The notes beneath the pieces were generated by a model that saw only the letters and a program-made list of their open reading frames with translations, was not told where the DNA came from and searched no databases. From NCBI GenBank assembly GCA_013396755.1, contig VWZF01005821.1:62001-126000 (forward strand): a stretch of DNA of 64,000 nucleotides, written 5' to 3'. Positions 12,201 to 27,200 of the stretch are shown one piece after another. Made by a program: the position numbers and the translations under genes. The stretch is from Sclerurus mexicanus (taxonomy: Eukaryota > Chordata > Aves > Passeriformes > Furnariidae). Each line of letters begins with the position of its first letter. The first letter of the stretch is position 1.

Positions 12201-15200
12201 CTAGTATTCAGTAATGACAATTTAGTTTTGATGATGCTTTTGTAGAACTCTTGATAATTTTAACTGAGAGACAAGCAGTCAGGATTTTCATGGTTAAACT
12301 GGTGAAGGAGAAGAATAATGAACTGTGTTACCAACTCTTTTATTGGTATTTCTTTCTCACATGGTCTATTTTTATTGGTATACCTTGGTGTCTTGCTTCT
12401 CTTAGAAATTTCACGGTGAATGATAGTTGCTCAAATGTTAGGAAATGAGAGAGTTTCTTTACTAAACTTGAAGGTGTGCCTCTGTCCCTACCACCCCACT
12501 GTGTGTAGGTTGTATTTCTCTGCCATCACACAGATATTGTGGTATATGTTAATACTATGCCATAAAAAGTAGAGACTTTCAGTAAATCCTCAGAAACCTA
12601 TTACTGTGTATCTAGGCAAATAGAAATGCTTATATCCAAGGGTCCTGAAGTAATTACGTCCAATTTTAAAACTATGCAAAAATATGTTCAAGTAATGGTG
12701 ACGTGAATAATTTGAATGCTTTCCTAGTTTCATTGAATAACAAAGCAGTTAAACTTTGATAAGCTACTGTATCAGTGTTATTTTATCTATAACGTACTAC
12801 AGAAAGGATTCTTCAGATTATCCACATTTGAATGGACTGGAATTAAAGCTAGTTTAGTCACAGTAGATTACATAGCTAATTATATATTGTAGCCTCTAGT
12901 TTGCTGTTCTGATCAAATTAAGTGATTTGGGGGGTGGATTGGTGAATGTTGTAGCCACGCTTTGAGAGCTAATTTTGCACAGAATAAAGATAGTCAATGT
13001 GGTAGTACTGAAGGGAGAAGTTTTAAAATTTTGACAGTTTACTGAAGGTGTTATATTATACTCTGGGTTTTTCTGGATGCATACTGCTTCTATATATTCT
13101 ATGCAATTGGCATCCTATGTGGTTTTGATAGCAAAAATTATGAAAGAGCTCACAAAACCAGACCGTTAAAGCTAATAATTGCCATTTAGTGCTATTAGGA
13201 AAATAGCCATGTGAAAGGATGCATTTTTATTTCCCAAAGGGGTATTGTTTACCTGTAGAATGTGTTTCAATTATTTAAGAAATAAAAGGATGGATTTGAA
13301 GTATTTTATAAACTCAGCCACATCTGATGTGCCTCTTGTATTGCTGAATGCTTCTAATCTGTATAAATCGTTTTAATGATGTTTCATTTGTTAAAAACAA
13401 TAACAAAGAAATTACTTTTTACTGCACACACAGACAGGATCTATCTTATAAATTAACTTGTTATATCTAAGATTATGGAATACAGATTGTGCTGATAGGT
13501 TTCTTAATTCTTGAGTTTTTTTGTGACTGGAAGTTAGATATTTTTGTTTAAGTTCAGAAGTTCCTTTTCAGAACACCTAAAAGAGCAAGTCTGAAAGAAA
13601 CTGCTTTAGACAGAAGAATGAACTTTGCAATAGCTATAGAATAATGTGAAAAGCTTTTCTGTTTGTTCAAGTTAAGTTCTATCTATTAACTCTATCCCTG
13701 CCGAAACCAGGACAGGGGTCAAACATTTTCTGCAATGACTTCTCACAGTTTGGATTTATACAAACCTAAATGTTTCTAGGAACTGTGCTTGATTCTATTC
13801 TACTCAACATGAAAACTATTGAAAGACAAGGAACATTTCAGTGTAGTGTAAATTCTAAGGCTTGTCTGTGGTGTTTGACTTCTGACTAGGTGAAATAACT
13901 TCAATATCAAGATGGTTACGCTCTGATTTTGTAGCATTCCTCCTACCAAAGCAGGTGGGGATTTACCTTATGAGGCTCAGCTGAAAACAACTGCAGTAAT
14001 TCTTGCTAAGCTTGGGTAATGCACATATTAATGCTGTGTGTGCTTGTATATGTGTGTGCCAAAATTATTAATTTTTCCTTAAAACTTTTATTTTTTAACC
14101 TCCATAATGATAGGAAATGCCATTTCTCGCAGATGTGCAACTGATTACAATGATCAGAGCATTTCTAGGCTGGAATAGTAGAAGTCCCAATGTCAGAAAT
14201 GATGGTGAATAGCTACTGTGTGGCTTTGAGTGTAGAGCCCCTGCTCTTTTTGACCTCTGGATTTATGTTGGAGTGAATGACTTGTGATGGGGTTTTGGTA
14301 ACAGTTGAAGGGATTGATTTAATAATCAAATCTTGAAGAGTTTGTGGCCTTACATATTGCAAAGGTGAATATTATTTTGTGAACTGCTCTCAGTGCAAAC
14401 CAGATTCTGCTGCCTAGGATTAAGTATTTTGGAACTGAGGAAAAGAATCATGGAACAAATTAAAATTAAAAATTGAAATTGAAATTAAAAATACCTAAGA
14501 TACTTGTTTAAGGACATTTATATGTTTTGGGAAGTGTTAAATAATGCTCTTCTGTACTTTGTTGCATGTGTGTGTAAAACTGTAGGTCATTTCTAAGAAG
14601 CGAGTGTGCTAATTAATAACAGTTGTGATGCACTTGTTAATCTCAGCATAGATAACTGGTTTTTTTCAGTCTGAGTTGAAGTTGTGGTATGGATAAGGAT
14701 CTTTATGGTTTTGATTAAAAGCTTAACTTATGAAAATTTGTCTGTATAACATCTTTCAGTTGCCTAAATTCATATTTTTGTGTCTTTATTTTATTTATAT
14801 CTTTTGCTGTATGACATTTAAGACTGTTTTTTCCTTTTTTCCCTCTCCTATTCCAGGAAGATATGAATTTAAATGAAGACAAGAAAATGCCATTGAGAGA
14901 AAAGGATTTTAATACCAAAAAAGAAATGGTGATGCAATATATTAGCACTGCTTCAAAGTCTGTAAGTAGATGTCTCTGAAGTACACCAAAATGACTTAAT
15001 GATTACATTTTTTCCTGTTGGAGAGAAGAAGTGATGCATGCCTATTACATTCTTTTGACCAGCTTCTGTTTCTCATATTGCACTTTAAAGATGTTTATGC
15101 TTATCATTTTACAAGGTATAATGGCAGTCACTTGTATTTGAAGTGTGTCTTCTATAAACAAGACAGGATTTCTTTTTGTTAAAGAGGTGTATATGATAGG

Positions 15201-18200
15201 AGATAGATTCTGCAGAAAACTTCTTGCACAAGCTTGGTGTGAATCTTTTTTGTTAGCATTGTCTAAATTTCTCAATTAATTAAATTCCTCAACTGATGAG
15301 CCTTTTTCATACCTGACTTCAATACAGAATTCATGTTGTGGTGTTACATAATAGCTGATAATGAACATGTACACAAAACCAATTAGTGTCCATTTTTTAT
15401 TATAGGGATAATTATTGGGTGTTTTGAAGCAGCACAAGGAGCTGTATGTGAGGGCCAGTTTAAGGATTCAGTTGGCACAAGAAGAACTGCTTAATTTTTG
15501 CAAAGTGGGGACTGACTCCAGTGCTGAATGCTGCAGCACTAATACTGTTCTTAGATCTTTTGATTGCTTTAGAATTCATACATTTGATTCTTTGACTCTC
15601 ACTGCTGCATGTGACTAGAAGAGTCAGTAGAAATGGCCTGTATGTAATTACAACTAAATACTAAGAAAAGAAAGCATTAAATAGAGTTATTTAAACAATA
15701 TATTTTTCTTACTGTCTACTTTAAATGATGTACTTTGTTAGTGTAATGCTCTAGGACATTTAGGAAGGTAGGTATACCTACTGCAGGACCAAACTGCCTG
15801 GACATTGTTTTAACTGAGATGAGTTCATCAAAGCTACTAGTCTTGTGGGGTTTTTTTAGAGATATTTTATGGGAAATCATGATACTTCAGGTGGTAAATG
15901 TCACAACATTCTTGAAGTTCGTCTACCCAAAACACGATGTCAAAGTTTATATATCATGGACACCCCAAACCTTCACATGTATTCTAAGACCTCAGTTATT
16001 TGATCTTAAAAGTAATGTGACTTGAGTGGTTGTGCAGACTTGCTGCATCCACATCTGTTGCTGGAATCTTAGCATCCTGATATTGGTGATGTTAAGGCTC
16101 TCTTTCTCAAGAGAAAAAGTTTCATGTTTTTGCTTCCTGACACTTAATACTTGCAAAGAACTGAAACCTGTATAACAGAGTAGGTTTCATTGATCCTTCT
16201 TTCTGAGTGCCATTTGCAATATAGATTTTTTCTTTTGGATGTCATCACACTTGTGTTTTGGCAATGGAGCTTCTTGCACTATGCGCAAAGCAGCATAATA
16301 TACTATACAGACAGAATACCATAGCCACAGAAGGTACTCTGCTGAAGAGGACACATCTGTTTCCTCCCCCACGGTAGTTACTTGTTTTGACACACTTTTG
16401 TCTTAGATGTTTCCCTAAAGCTCTCAACACCAATTTTCCTTTTCTGTTCCCTTCCTCTACTGCTAGCCCACATATTCCCGTTTCTGTTGTGGGAGATCAC
16501 TAAAGACCAATCTATGCAGGGAAACTTGTCTTTCCTGAACTCTGTTTCTGTGATTGTGTCCTTATTGCAAGTTACAATTCACCTGTTGTATAACTTCGAG
16601 GAGCTGTTTCTGTGAGGCACAGATTCAGCTGTTTGATACAGTAGAGCTGCAGATGATTTCAGATTAGTGCTGGAGCTCCTATGATGGGAAATTCATTCCC
16701 TCACCCTTGAAAACACTTTGTTCCTTGCATATGCTTTCATGCCTCAAGTTCATTGGACTGTCTGAGTGCCTTCCTGGGCTAGAGAGAGTAGTGCACTGGA
16801 CACCCAGAGTACTTGGCTAACTTTTGGTGTACCTGGACTTCATGAAAGAGTGCCATACTTTTTCAGAGCAGATGAAGTGCCATATAGCTCCTGACTTACA
16901 TATAGCTAATGCCATCTCAGGTCTCCTTCTGTGAGTGATACTGCAGTAACTTCTTTCGATAGTTCATAATTCTCAAACTTTAAGGAGATGGGTACTAAGC
17001 TATATTGTGTTGGGACAAATATCCTCATTCACAAGTGTTGCACAGAGTACTGAGCAGGTTTCATTTAAAGCAATTATCATTTAAAAAACTATTAAAATGA
17101 AGCAGAGAGTCTGTACCCATATTGAAGCTCTGAAAATGGAATAGCTTCTGGTGATCAAACTGGACTCTACTATAATCAGAGCTTCACCATTAAACTCAGT
17201 ATTGGGATTTCTGTTTCTTCAAAAATCCACAAGTCCTTTCCAATATTCACAAGGCACATCTCTTTCTGCCGTAATACTTCCAGAAAATAAAAATTTTTAA
17301 AAAGAAAATTCCATGTTGTGGAGTTAATACTCAAGTGGAGATAAAACAGCATTGCTACTGTGTTACTGTAGCAATTAAGTTAATAGTTAAGTTAATAGTT
17401 AAGCTTTGGTGTTTTGTATGGTCAAAACACTCAGAAACTGGGTTTTTAAAGTGAGTTTTCATACGAGGATTTTGTTTTTGTTGTTCACGTTACTCCCTTG
17501 TAATGTTTTAACTAGATTAATTAATGCTGACTTCATGCTGCATCTGCTCACAGACCAGTTGTTCTTCAGTTGAGCAATTACATTTCTAGAGGCACTGATG
17601 CCTCAAGATGTTTCCTGTTTCTCAGTTAGCTTGAGCATTTTGTACTTAAGCAGCTTTTCCCATGCTGAAATATAGCTAATATAATCAGTTTCACAATTAG
17701 TACCAAATGCAGCTCTTATTTTATTTAGGCACTGGCAGATGTATCATATTCTTATGATGTTGCAGGACCTTGACATAACTATGAGTAAGTGACACTTGGC
17801 ACTGTGGATATGTTGTACAGACATCTGCAGTTTATTGGTTCTTTTGTATAGGGTAATTCTCTGGTGGGAAACTGAGTCTGAAACAGGATGACTGGCTACT
17901 GTCTGGATGCTGATGTGAGTCTGTGTTGCTTGTGACACTGTCTTCAAATGGGTCAGATGAGGCTCGCTGAAATGTCAGTCTGGTGGATTCTTATAGTTAA
18001 CTGTGCTCTTGTCCCATGTGACCTTTCCACTGCACGCATTACTATTGATTATATCAAATTACTTCCAAAATATCTTCTAACCATCTTAACTGTGTGTTCT
18101 GTTTATATGACTGTCATATATGACTGTGCATCAAAAAAACCCAATTTTAATGACTACTTACAAGTATTTTGGTTATATCAGTTTGGTCAATTTTACGGGA

Positions 18201-21200
18201 GGAACTGCTGTGAGAAGTCACTGGAAATGACAGATTCTCCACCCAGGATATTAATCCATATGCTTAGGCATACAAGTAATGCTTATCAAGTAGTCTATGC
18301 ACAGCAGGAGCTGCCAGCAGAATTTCTGGGACTTTTTGAAATTTCCAGTGGGGGAGTTCTTTTAAAATTTAGTTAAATACTTTGTCATGGGGCTGCTAGG
18401 TGTTTGTTTGGTCATTTTTTCTTTAGTCAGTCTGTTAACTCACCTCTGCAGAGGCCAGCTGGGGAGAGCCATGAAAGAAAACTGAAAACACTGAGTTTCT
18501 TTTTGTTTGTGGTAGCATTTGTTGTTACAGATTTATTTATTTATTTATTTTTAAATTTTCTCTGAGTTTCCTATGTCTCTCCTCCAGATTCTCTCCTCAA
18601 CCATCATCCCTTCCTGGACATCTATCTCATTTACTTTTTTCGTAGAACATAGTTATTGGAAGTGGCTCTCATATATAAGCAAATAGGGTTCTCCATCAAT
18701 TCAGAGACATGTTTGGAATAACATTCCATGTACACTACCTGTGATGTTCCAAAATATAATATGAGATGCCATATTTTCAGGATGATTTCTGGGAGTAGTA
18801 TGTTTTTTGGTGTTTAGAACATCTGTTTATCGAGTCTGAGGAAATACAGTTGGAGCAGAGAGTATTATAGCCCACAATGTTCAGTTGTCAATGAGTCATA
18901 GAACAGAATGACTGAGACTGGATGAGACCTCTGGAGGTAGTCTTGTCCAACCTATAACCTATTTTGTTTTTAATATCTCTGATAGAGGAGACTATGCAGC
19001 CTGTCTGGGCAACCTGTTCCAGTGCTTGACCAGCCTCATGTGTAAAAGAAAACAAGGGAGAAGGGAAGAAGTTTTTGTTTATGTCTTCTCTTTAACCGGT
19101 TTTCTGTATTTCAGTTTGTGCTTCTTGTCCTTTCACTGATAGGGTTCCCCTGAGCCTTCTTGAGGTTAAGCAATCCCAGTTCTGTTAACCTTTCCATGTA
19201 TTACATATTCTCCTGTTATTGTGTCCACTCATTTGAGTATGTCCATGTCTCTCTCATGCTGGGAAGTTAGGACACAATACTCCAAATGTCTCACTGCTGC
19301 TGAGCTGAGGGGAAGGATCATCTCACTGGACCAGCTGATGATGCACTTACCTATGGTCAATTTGTCATCCATCAGAAAGAACTCCTACTTTCCTACAAAC
19401 CTGCTTTCCAGCTGCTTGGCCCCAACACATATTGGTGCATGGGATTATTCCTCCTCAGGGTCAAGATTTACCATTTTCTATTGTGGAACTCCCTAAAATT
19501 CCTCTGTCCATTTCATCCTGTTGCTGTCCCTCTGAATGGCAGTTCAGCAGCCTGGTCTGTCAACTACGCTTCCCAGCTATTTAATCATTTGCTTCGTGAG
19601 GAGAAAAGCTTAATACTTCCTGAGGATCTTCCAAAGTGAGACAACATCATCTGTATGAAGCTATCTATAATAACATAATGAGATCACATTACCATTTACA
19701 GTGAAGAGTTTGAAGTTATTATGGCACTGCAAGTGTAATTGTCTTCAATTCCTGATTTAAGCCACTAGTTAATTGAGAATTATTTAGTGTTTTCGGTGTG
19801 ACATGACAGTTGTGCTTCTGCTCTTCAAAAAAGGAGTCTTGCAATGAATTAACTCAAGTATAGATTGTATACACTATCATATGCCTTGTTTTTTGAATTT
19901 AGATATGTTCTGTAGAAAATATATCTATCCTTCATGTGAAATGGATATTAGGTGTAATGGATTTCTTATTTTTCAATGTCTATAAATTTTGTCTTTGCTA
20001 CTAAAAAAGGAGAGAAGTATACTTTTATGAATAGGGTCAATGCCACTTAGATTTGCCTGTTTAATTGCAAATTGTAAAACTTTGTTAGTTCAGTAGAACC
20101 ATTGCTTTGTTTAAAACAATGGATACTATATATCCTTCAGAAAAGCCATTAATGTCGTGATTTTATTTTGATCAACATTTGACACCACAGATACAGTGAC
20201 GAGTCAAAGCCAGTGTCTTTCAGGCTACGTTGCTTGAAACAGAAAATGTTTTGATTGAATGAAACTACTTTTGCTGAGCTGCATGAACTTGCGTTTTTCT
20301 TTTTATTTCCCTGTTCTCCACATCCCCATTTGCCTCCCCACCTGCCAAAAAGAGCAAAACCCAAAAAGTAAGGCAAAATCCAAACCTGAATGTTTGAGTA
20401 AGTGTCCTTATGTTATTGCATCAGTAGTCTTATTTGTGTTGCACTGCATTCTTACAGAAGGCAAACACAACAAATGGGCAGCTGGGGTTTAGCTTTACAA
20501 TTTTAGTGGTTCTAAAGGAATCTTTTTTTATTTTTTTTTAATTTTTACTTTTTTTGCGTTCCTTTGGTGTAGCCCATAGAGCCAGAGCTAATCAACCTAA
20601 TATAGTCCCTATCTGAAGGAACTTTAAGGGAAAAGCATTTTACAATGCTATCTGCAAGAACAGAAGTTATTGCAGTAACACCCTGAATACTCTTATGGTG
20701 CACTGTATTCTCATGTGACTGCAGTCACCCATTGGGACCTGTGCCTTGGGATCTCTTCAGATAACCTCAGAATGGGTTTTTTCTTCATGGAAAATTGAAA
20801 ATTAAGGTGTCTGCAATGCATAAACAGAACCCGTTCATTACAAAAATCGTATTTCACTGAGCATGCATGATAAATTTGTGCATTTGATGCCTGCTGCTTT
20901 TGTCTACTGATTATAAATTTGTTCATAAAATGACCAAAATTTAGTCAGCATTTGGCATATAGAAGATAGACATCACTTACAGGTTTAGGTCTACATTATC
21001 TATTTTTCAAGGAACAGAAATAATAGTTAGCCATTAATAATCTATTCAAGCTCTATATGCACCAAATTAAAAAAAAATATATATTCTGTGTTTCAGGGAA
21101 GTCTCAAGAACAGGAGGAAGATTTCACCCCAAGAATTTATTCAGGATTTAAAATCTGGTTCAACAGATGAAAGGCTAGTCACTTGCTTAGAATCTCTCCG

Positions 21201-24200
21201 TGTGTCCTTGACTAGTAATCCTGTCAGGTAACATCATTAACACCTATTGCAGAGATTAATCATATTCTAATTTCTTAATGGATTAAAATGAATGGATATG
21301 TAGATGTACGTTTCAAGGTTTTCCAGTTAATGAATGTGTATGCATTAGTGAATGATAGTAACTTTATTTTTTTTTTATTGATTATTTATCTTCTGTAGTT
21401 CTATTATTTTTAATGGAGTTCACTAACCTATACAAGGTGATGCTAAGAGAAGGTAAATTAAATGTAGTGCAGAGCAGTTCCCTTTGTTTTCTAGTGGTAA
21501 ATAGTAATTTCTTTTTTTCATTTTATTTTTTAAATAGTCTCTACCTCTGTGCTTTTTTAACTTATTTTATCAATGTGATCAATATTGAGAGTTAGGCACT
21601 TTTGTGTAAGTTCGTTCACCAGAAAACATTTACATTTTTAATTGTGTGCTACTTCTTCTGTCCAGTGTACTTTAAACTGCCTTCCTTGCTGCCCTCGGAT
21701 TATTTTTTATGTATCTGTAGGGCTTATCTATACAGAAGAAAGCATAACATTCATTTACTTGTGCTTTGTTGAAAGAAGTTTAACTCTTCAGTAATTGCTG
21801 ATATCACTCGTTAATTGTGATTTGATCCATGCAGCTTGATTTGTGAATACTGACTTGATTTTACTGTATTTCTTTCTATTCTATTCTACATGCTTTTGTT
21901 TTAGAGTTACTGTCTATGACAACGATTGAACACATGATTTCAGGAAACTGTTTTGGGTTTAGTTCAAAATAACGCAAATGAAATACTGGGAATGCTTATC
22001 ATCGGACGTGATTATAAAAAGAGATTACACAACTTTCTATTTTCTATGTCTGGCTCAGCAGAGTTGTCCATATGGGTCTTCTGTATGGGTATTTTCTTCT
22101 TTCCTTCTATTAATTTGTTTCTCAATTGGATTGTCTTGTCTGATTTAGAATATGTAATGGTTCACATGGGAAGAAACATGCTTTACATTAACCTGAGTTA
22201 TTCTGACGGTTTTACAGAAGGTGCACTTGCTTCATGAATGTGAAATTACTTTTATATGTAGTATTGCTTACCCTTCTTAAAAAAGACTTCAACAACCCAC
22301 AACCCCATCAAATTTTTTTTTTTAATTTACACTTAGGTTGACTTCACAAAGAAAACTTTGCTTGTTAGTATAGGCTTGGAAAGAGAAACACAAAATGTAT
22401 GAAATGTGTGACCACTTCTGTTTAGAGCAATCTTTTCTCTCTGTTCTTGATATGAGTGGATAGTTTCTTCTTTTTGTTTGTCATTCCCTTTACTCCCTCT
22501 CTCCTACACACCAAGAGAAAAGTTAACCCCCTCCCCCCAAAAAATCAACCCAAAACCTGTGTTCTTGGTGGAGTGCTAGTTCTGCCTTGACAGTACAGGA
22601 CAATGTGGTAGGACATGAAGGAATGAGGAAGTATCAGATTATGCAGTGTGGAGGCTAGCTATGAGAGAATGGTTTTGGTCCATATTTGAGATATGTGATA
22701 GAGAATTCAAGTTGAATTGGACTATGATGTTGTAATAGAGCATCTGGTCAGTACCCAGTCTGGCAATGAGTATTATCTGGAAGAACAAAGTACAGAAAAC
22801 TAGAAGTTTTACAGCCTCTAAATATTATGAAATTTTGGACAAAGTAAGTTTTCCAGGAGTCTTTCAATTTGAGTAAGAAAAGGATAAGAAATCTGTAGAC
22901 TAATGTTATGCATACAAAGTAAAGAGCAAGGGCTTTTGTCAATGGTGGAATGGAAAAACAATGTTTCAGATTCATACGATTAGTTCATTTTATGTCAATC
23001 CTTCAAAACATGCTAGAAGGGTATTAAGCATTGTTGATATCACAGTATTGCACTGATACCTTTGAGACATTATTTTACCTTATTGGTGTAAATATTCTAG
23101 ATTGCAACACAGGCAATCTTTGTTCAGTCAAATATCAACTACAGTAGGTAAAAAAGTTCATCGTGGAATCCAAAGTCCTAGCTTGACCATAATTTATTAA
23201 AGTTTAACTTCAATTTGAATCATGAAGCAGAATAAAGAGACAACATAAAAGGACTGTAATGCTTAGATTGGAGAGAAAATCATTAAGTTAATGGATGTAT
23301 GGTCTAAGAATAGGTCTAAATTTGAGAGGTTTGAGTTGGAAACAAAAGAGTGACTATGGCTTGGAGAAGCACCAGTGAGGAGGTATTTAAGTAGGCAGCT
23401 GTTTAATAAACAAAATGTCTACTGCTTGCCCATGAACACATTTTAGACTACAAATCAAAAGAAGGATCACAACCAGGAGAACATACGTGTTCTGAAAAAG
23501 TCTTCTTGTGTATTGAATGGTGCTGAGAAAAGAGTGTTAAGATAGACCTCACTAGGCTTTAATAGAGCATTTTAAAATAACCATAGTAAAAACCATAAGT
23601 ACTTATGCAGGGCTTATATACAAAATTGGCAAAAATGGAGCAGTGATAATGTTTTTCGTACTAGAAATTTGTGTAGTAAATGTTTTTAAACCATGTTTCT
23701 CACATGTAGCGACAGTTGGTGTTTGTTGGAAGCAGTTAATGGTGACCTTGATTTTCCTGCCAGCAGTCAGATCTTTCAGTAAGAACTTGCTTTGACACCT
23801 AAATACTGAACTCTGGTTCGGCTGCTATAAATCCATGATTAATTTAGACTTCAGCTTCATGTGATATGGACAATGAGAAATAACTGATGAAACTTTGGGG
23901 TTTTATTTTGTGTATGTATAATAACAAAGGATGCTGCTTTTAACAGGATGAGAATTAAATTTAGATTCAATTTAGCCTGACATTCTTCACATTTGTAGGA
24001 TGTGGTATTTTTGACAATATATAATTTAGTGTTTTTTCCTGATTTTTCAATTACTATAGTTTAATCAACTTAACTTTTAAATCTCATTGACATTTCAGTT
24101 TCTAATGCAGGAAGTGGTTCTACAACATTGTTTGCAATTAGTCTTTTTTCTAAAATGTATTTTTAGTTCACAGAAAAAATCTGAATCAAATGACATTTAG

Positions 24201-27200
24201 TGGTTTGATCGTTGGTACTTAGAAAAATATATTGAAATCTATGGCTTACTGAAAAAAAAATGTTTATTTTCCATCAGTATAAAAAGAAATCCTTAAAAGG
24301 AAAATCTTGGTCACTAATTTTAAGGTAAATAATTTGGGCATTTTGACTTCACAGTTGCCAGCACAGTTCATTGAAATTGGTTCAAGTGATTTAGCTGTAC
24401 AGAGTATTGCAGATAACTGGTTATCTACAGTTATTTCTTTTACTTTTGTATAATAGTTGCAACAGATATAATGTCATTAAGAGGACATTTTTAATACATT
24501 GAAAATGGGGCACTGATAACTTTGTGTTTTGTCAGACTGACAAAAAGCTGAATTTTCTTTGGGTAGTATAAATAATTTTTTTTTCTTTTGTGGAAGCAGA
24601 GGAAGGAGCAGTAATAATGCCGCAGTACTTTAGGCACTTACAACAAAGTGCTGTGCATAATTGTGCTAATACAAAATGTGCTAAGAAGTGGTCTCGTAGG
24701 ATTATCTTTAGGACAGATATGGCCAGATATGCCAAAAATAATTGCCAGTTATTTGCCTAATCTGTTTCAGAATAAAACACCCATCCAGGAAAAAGAGAAT
24801 CTATTTACATAATATATTTACTTTTAGGGGGAAAAATTCTAAAAGCATTTGATCTGGTTTTCTATTCCTATAATTTTAAGTACTGCTGTCGTTGTGCTGT
24901 TACTTGTATTGGTTATCAGGGGGTTTGAAGGAATATGAAACAAACCATGAAGCAGTTGTCTCATGTAGAAACAACTTGCCAAGGGTTTAACCTCACCAAA
25001 AATAGCTTTAGTAGTAGCTAAAACTTTCAATTTTTTTGTTGTGTCCACTTGGAGATATTTTGGATTTAAAATGATCCAGTTATACTTGCTTTTATTTCTG
25101 ATGATAATTTTCATTCACTGTGATTAGTCTTTGAAATGTCAAATTTTTTAAATGTCTTTTTTCTTCCTAGCTGGGTTGAAAACTTTGGCCGAGAAGGTCT
25201 GGGACTGCTATTGGATGTTTTGGAAAGATTAGTTGAGACAAAAAAGTAAGGATGATTTAATATAAAATTGTGAGCTTTTGTTAATACATAAACAGCATTT
25301 AATTACACTAAATTTTTGATTTATTCAGTCAGGACAGAGTTGTGAAGAGGAGTCAGCATAAGGTTATACAGTGTTTGAGAGCCTTCATGAATAATAAGGT
25401 ATGGGATTTTACTCAATCTGGAAATCTAAATTACTACAGTTCAGTCAGGTGTGGTACATGATGAATGGGTGTAAATCAGTGCAATTTGGTGAAGTGATGG
25501 GTTGGTCAGCTGTGGTTTGAAGTTCTTTCTGTCTGCCAGAAGTCTGCCACTTCCTCTCTACAGAAATATTCTCAGACAATAATGTAAACTTTTGTGCTGG
25601 TATATGCCCTTATTACAAAATAAGTGACACATTTGGGACTTAAGTTTAATTTAATATTTTAATTAGATGTTTGACTGACTTAAATGTAATTTGAAATACT
25701 TGTTTGAGGGAACCATCACTGTCATTACTAGATATTCAGTAGTCATTTGGATTCCCTTCAACTCTCCTTATAATTGTTCTTCTGTTGTTTAGTATGGGTT
25801 GGAAAGAATTTTGGGAGAAGAGAGGAGCCTTTTGGTGCTGACTAAAGCAATTGATCCCAAGCAAGCTAATATGATGACGGATATAGTTAAACTCCTATCT
25901 GCAATGTGCATTGTTGGAGAAGAAAACATGTAAGTACTGTATTTAAGTAAGAAATAGTAAGGTAATTTTACAATACTCAAAATTTTAGTTATACCTGAAT
26001 GGAATATTAAAATCTTCAATCTAGATTTGAAAATAATATCTGTATTATATTGTCAGTTTTCAGAATACCTTTGTCTGTGTTTTTTTTTTATTGTGGCCTT
26101 ATCAGTAAGAGTTTTTCTTTTTGATACATGAATATACAGGTTAGATGGAATTAGTTATGTTGCCATTCTTTTGCTTAAAATTCATTATTTTTACTTTTAA
26201 AGTATCTTAACCCTTGTAATCCAGTATGTTATTCTTTGGCTACAAAAATCTCCAAAGAAAACAAGTAATGCTTAACCTAAAGTTTTTATGCAAGAAACTG
26301 AGACAGGTGAATAATTTGGTAACATGGCTTTTCAGATAGCAAATGAAGGGCAAGTTTAAATATCTCTCCTGAGTGAAACGCTTCTCCTTTCTCACAGCCT
26401 TGAAAAAATTTTGGAAGCTGTAACAGCAGCAGCAGAGGAAAGGAATGTTGAAAGATTCTCTCCTATTGTAGAAGGTCTTCAGGATAACTCAGTTCAGCTG
26501 CAAGTAAGAATTTTTTTTTTTTTTTTTTACAAACCACTACAACAAGTGAAAATAAAATTACTTATTTTTCTATACCGAACAAGTCATTACATTAAAAAAG
26601 AATAGGGATCCTGTTTTAAATAGGGGTCAAATTTTGCAATGTTGCTTATAATTTTATCCTTTAAAAAATGTCATGGTAAGATTAATTGCTGAAAAACACA
26701 GAGGTGTTGCAGGTTAATTTGTTGATTTCTATTCACTCAGATCTTACCGTTAAAAGTTAAACTTTTACTGTCTTTTAAAATAAAAGATAAGTCATATATT
26801 TGGACACATATCTCACTTCTGGTGATACTTGTTGAAACTTGAAGGTTAATAATAGTAAAAAGGCAAATTTCTAGGCAACTGCTTTTTATAATTAAAGTTT
26901 TAATCAGTGGGAAAAGTCCGTCCCTCATGCCCACTTTATAATTTCATAAAATTGCACCCAGAGAGTCTAAGGAAAGAAGTATTTCACCTTATATTCAATT
27001 TCTTCAGTTAGTTGTAGAGTTTACTGCAGAAACGCACAACGTATTACAGTGCATTTGAATGATCATTATAAGTCATTGGTTTGAGTGTGTAAATACGAAT
27101 TCAAATTGATATTCATGTAGTTCAATTGAACTGAAAGCTATTAGCAATTGTAATTGTGAATATTGCAAAAATAGTAAAAGATGAATCTAAAGTTTGAAAG

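Larger units (their letters stand above)
14962..21096 (+). other. DIAPH3: Intron 3 of DIAPH3
   Basis: A GT-AG intron of 6135 bp. It holds the CR1-Y-like element at 18893-19650, a short tandem AGTTAATAGTTA run at about 17373-17403 and a (TTTA)n stretch at about 18533-18556. The 142-codon open frame at 17948-18376 has no recognisable domain and is treated as chance. I recognise nothing in the rest. Confidence 0.88.

Noticed and set aside
17948..18376. 142-codon open frame on the + strand in intron 3
   Set aside because: No recognisable domain, no splice or promoter context, and A/T-rich codons typical of chance frames.
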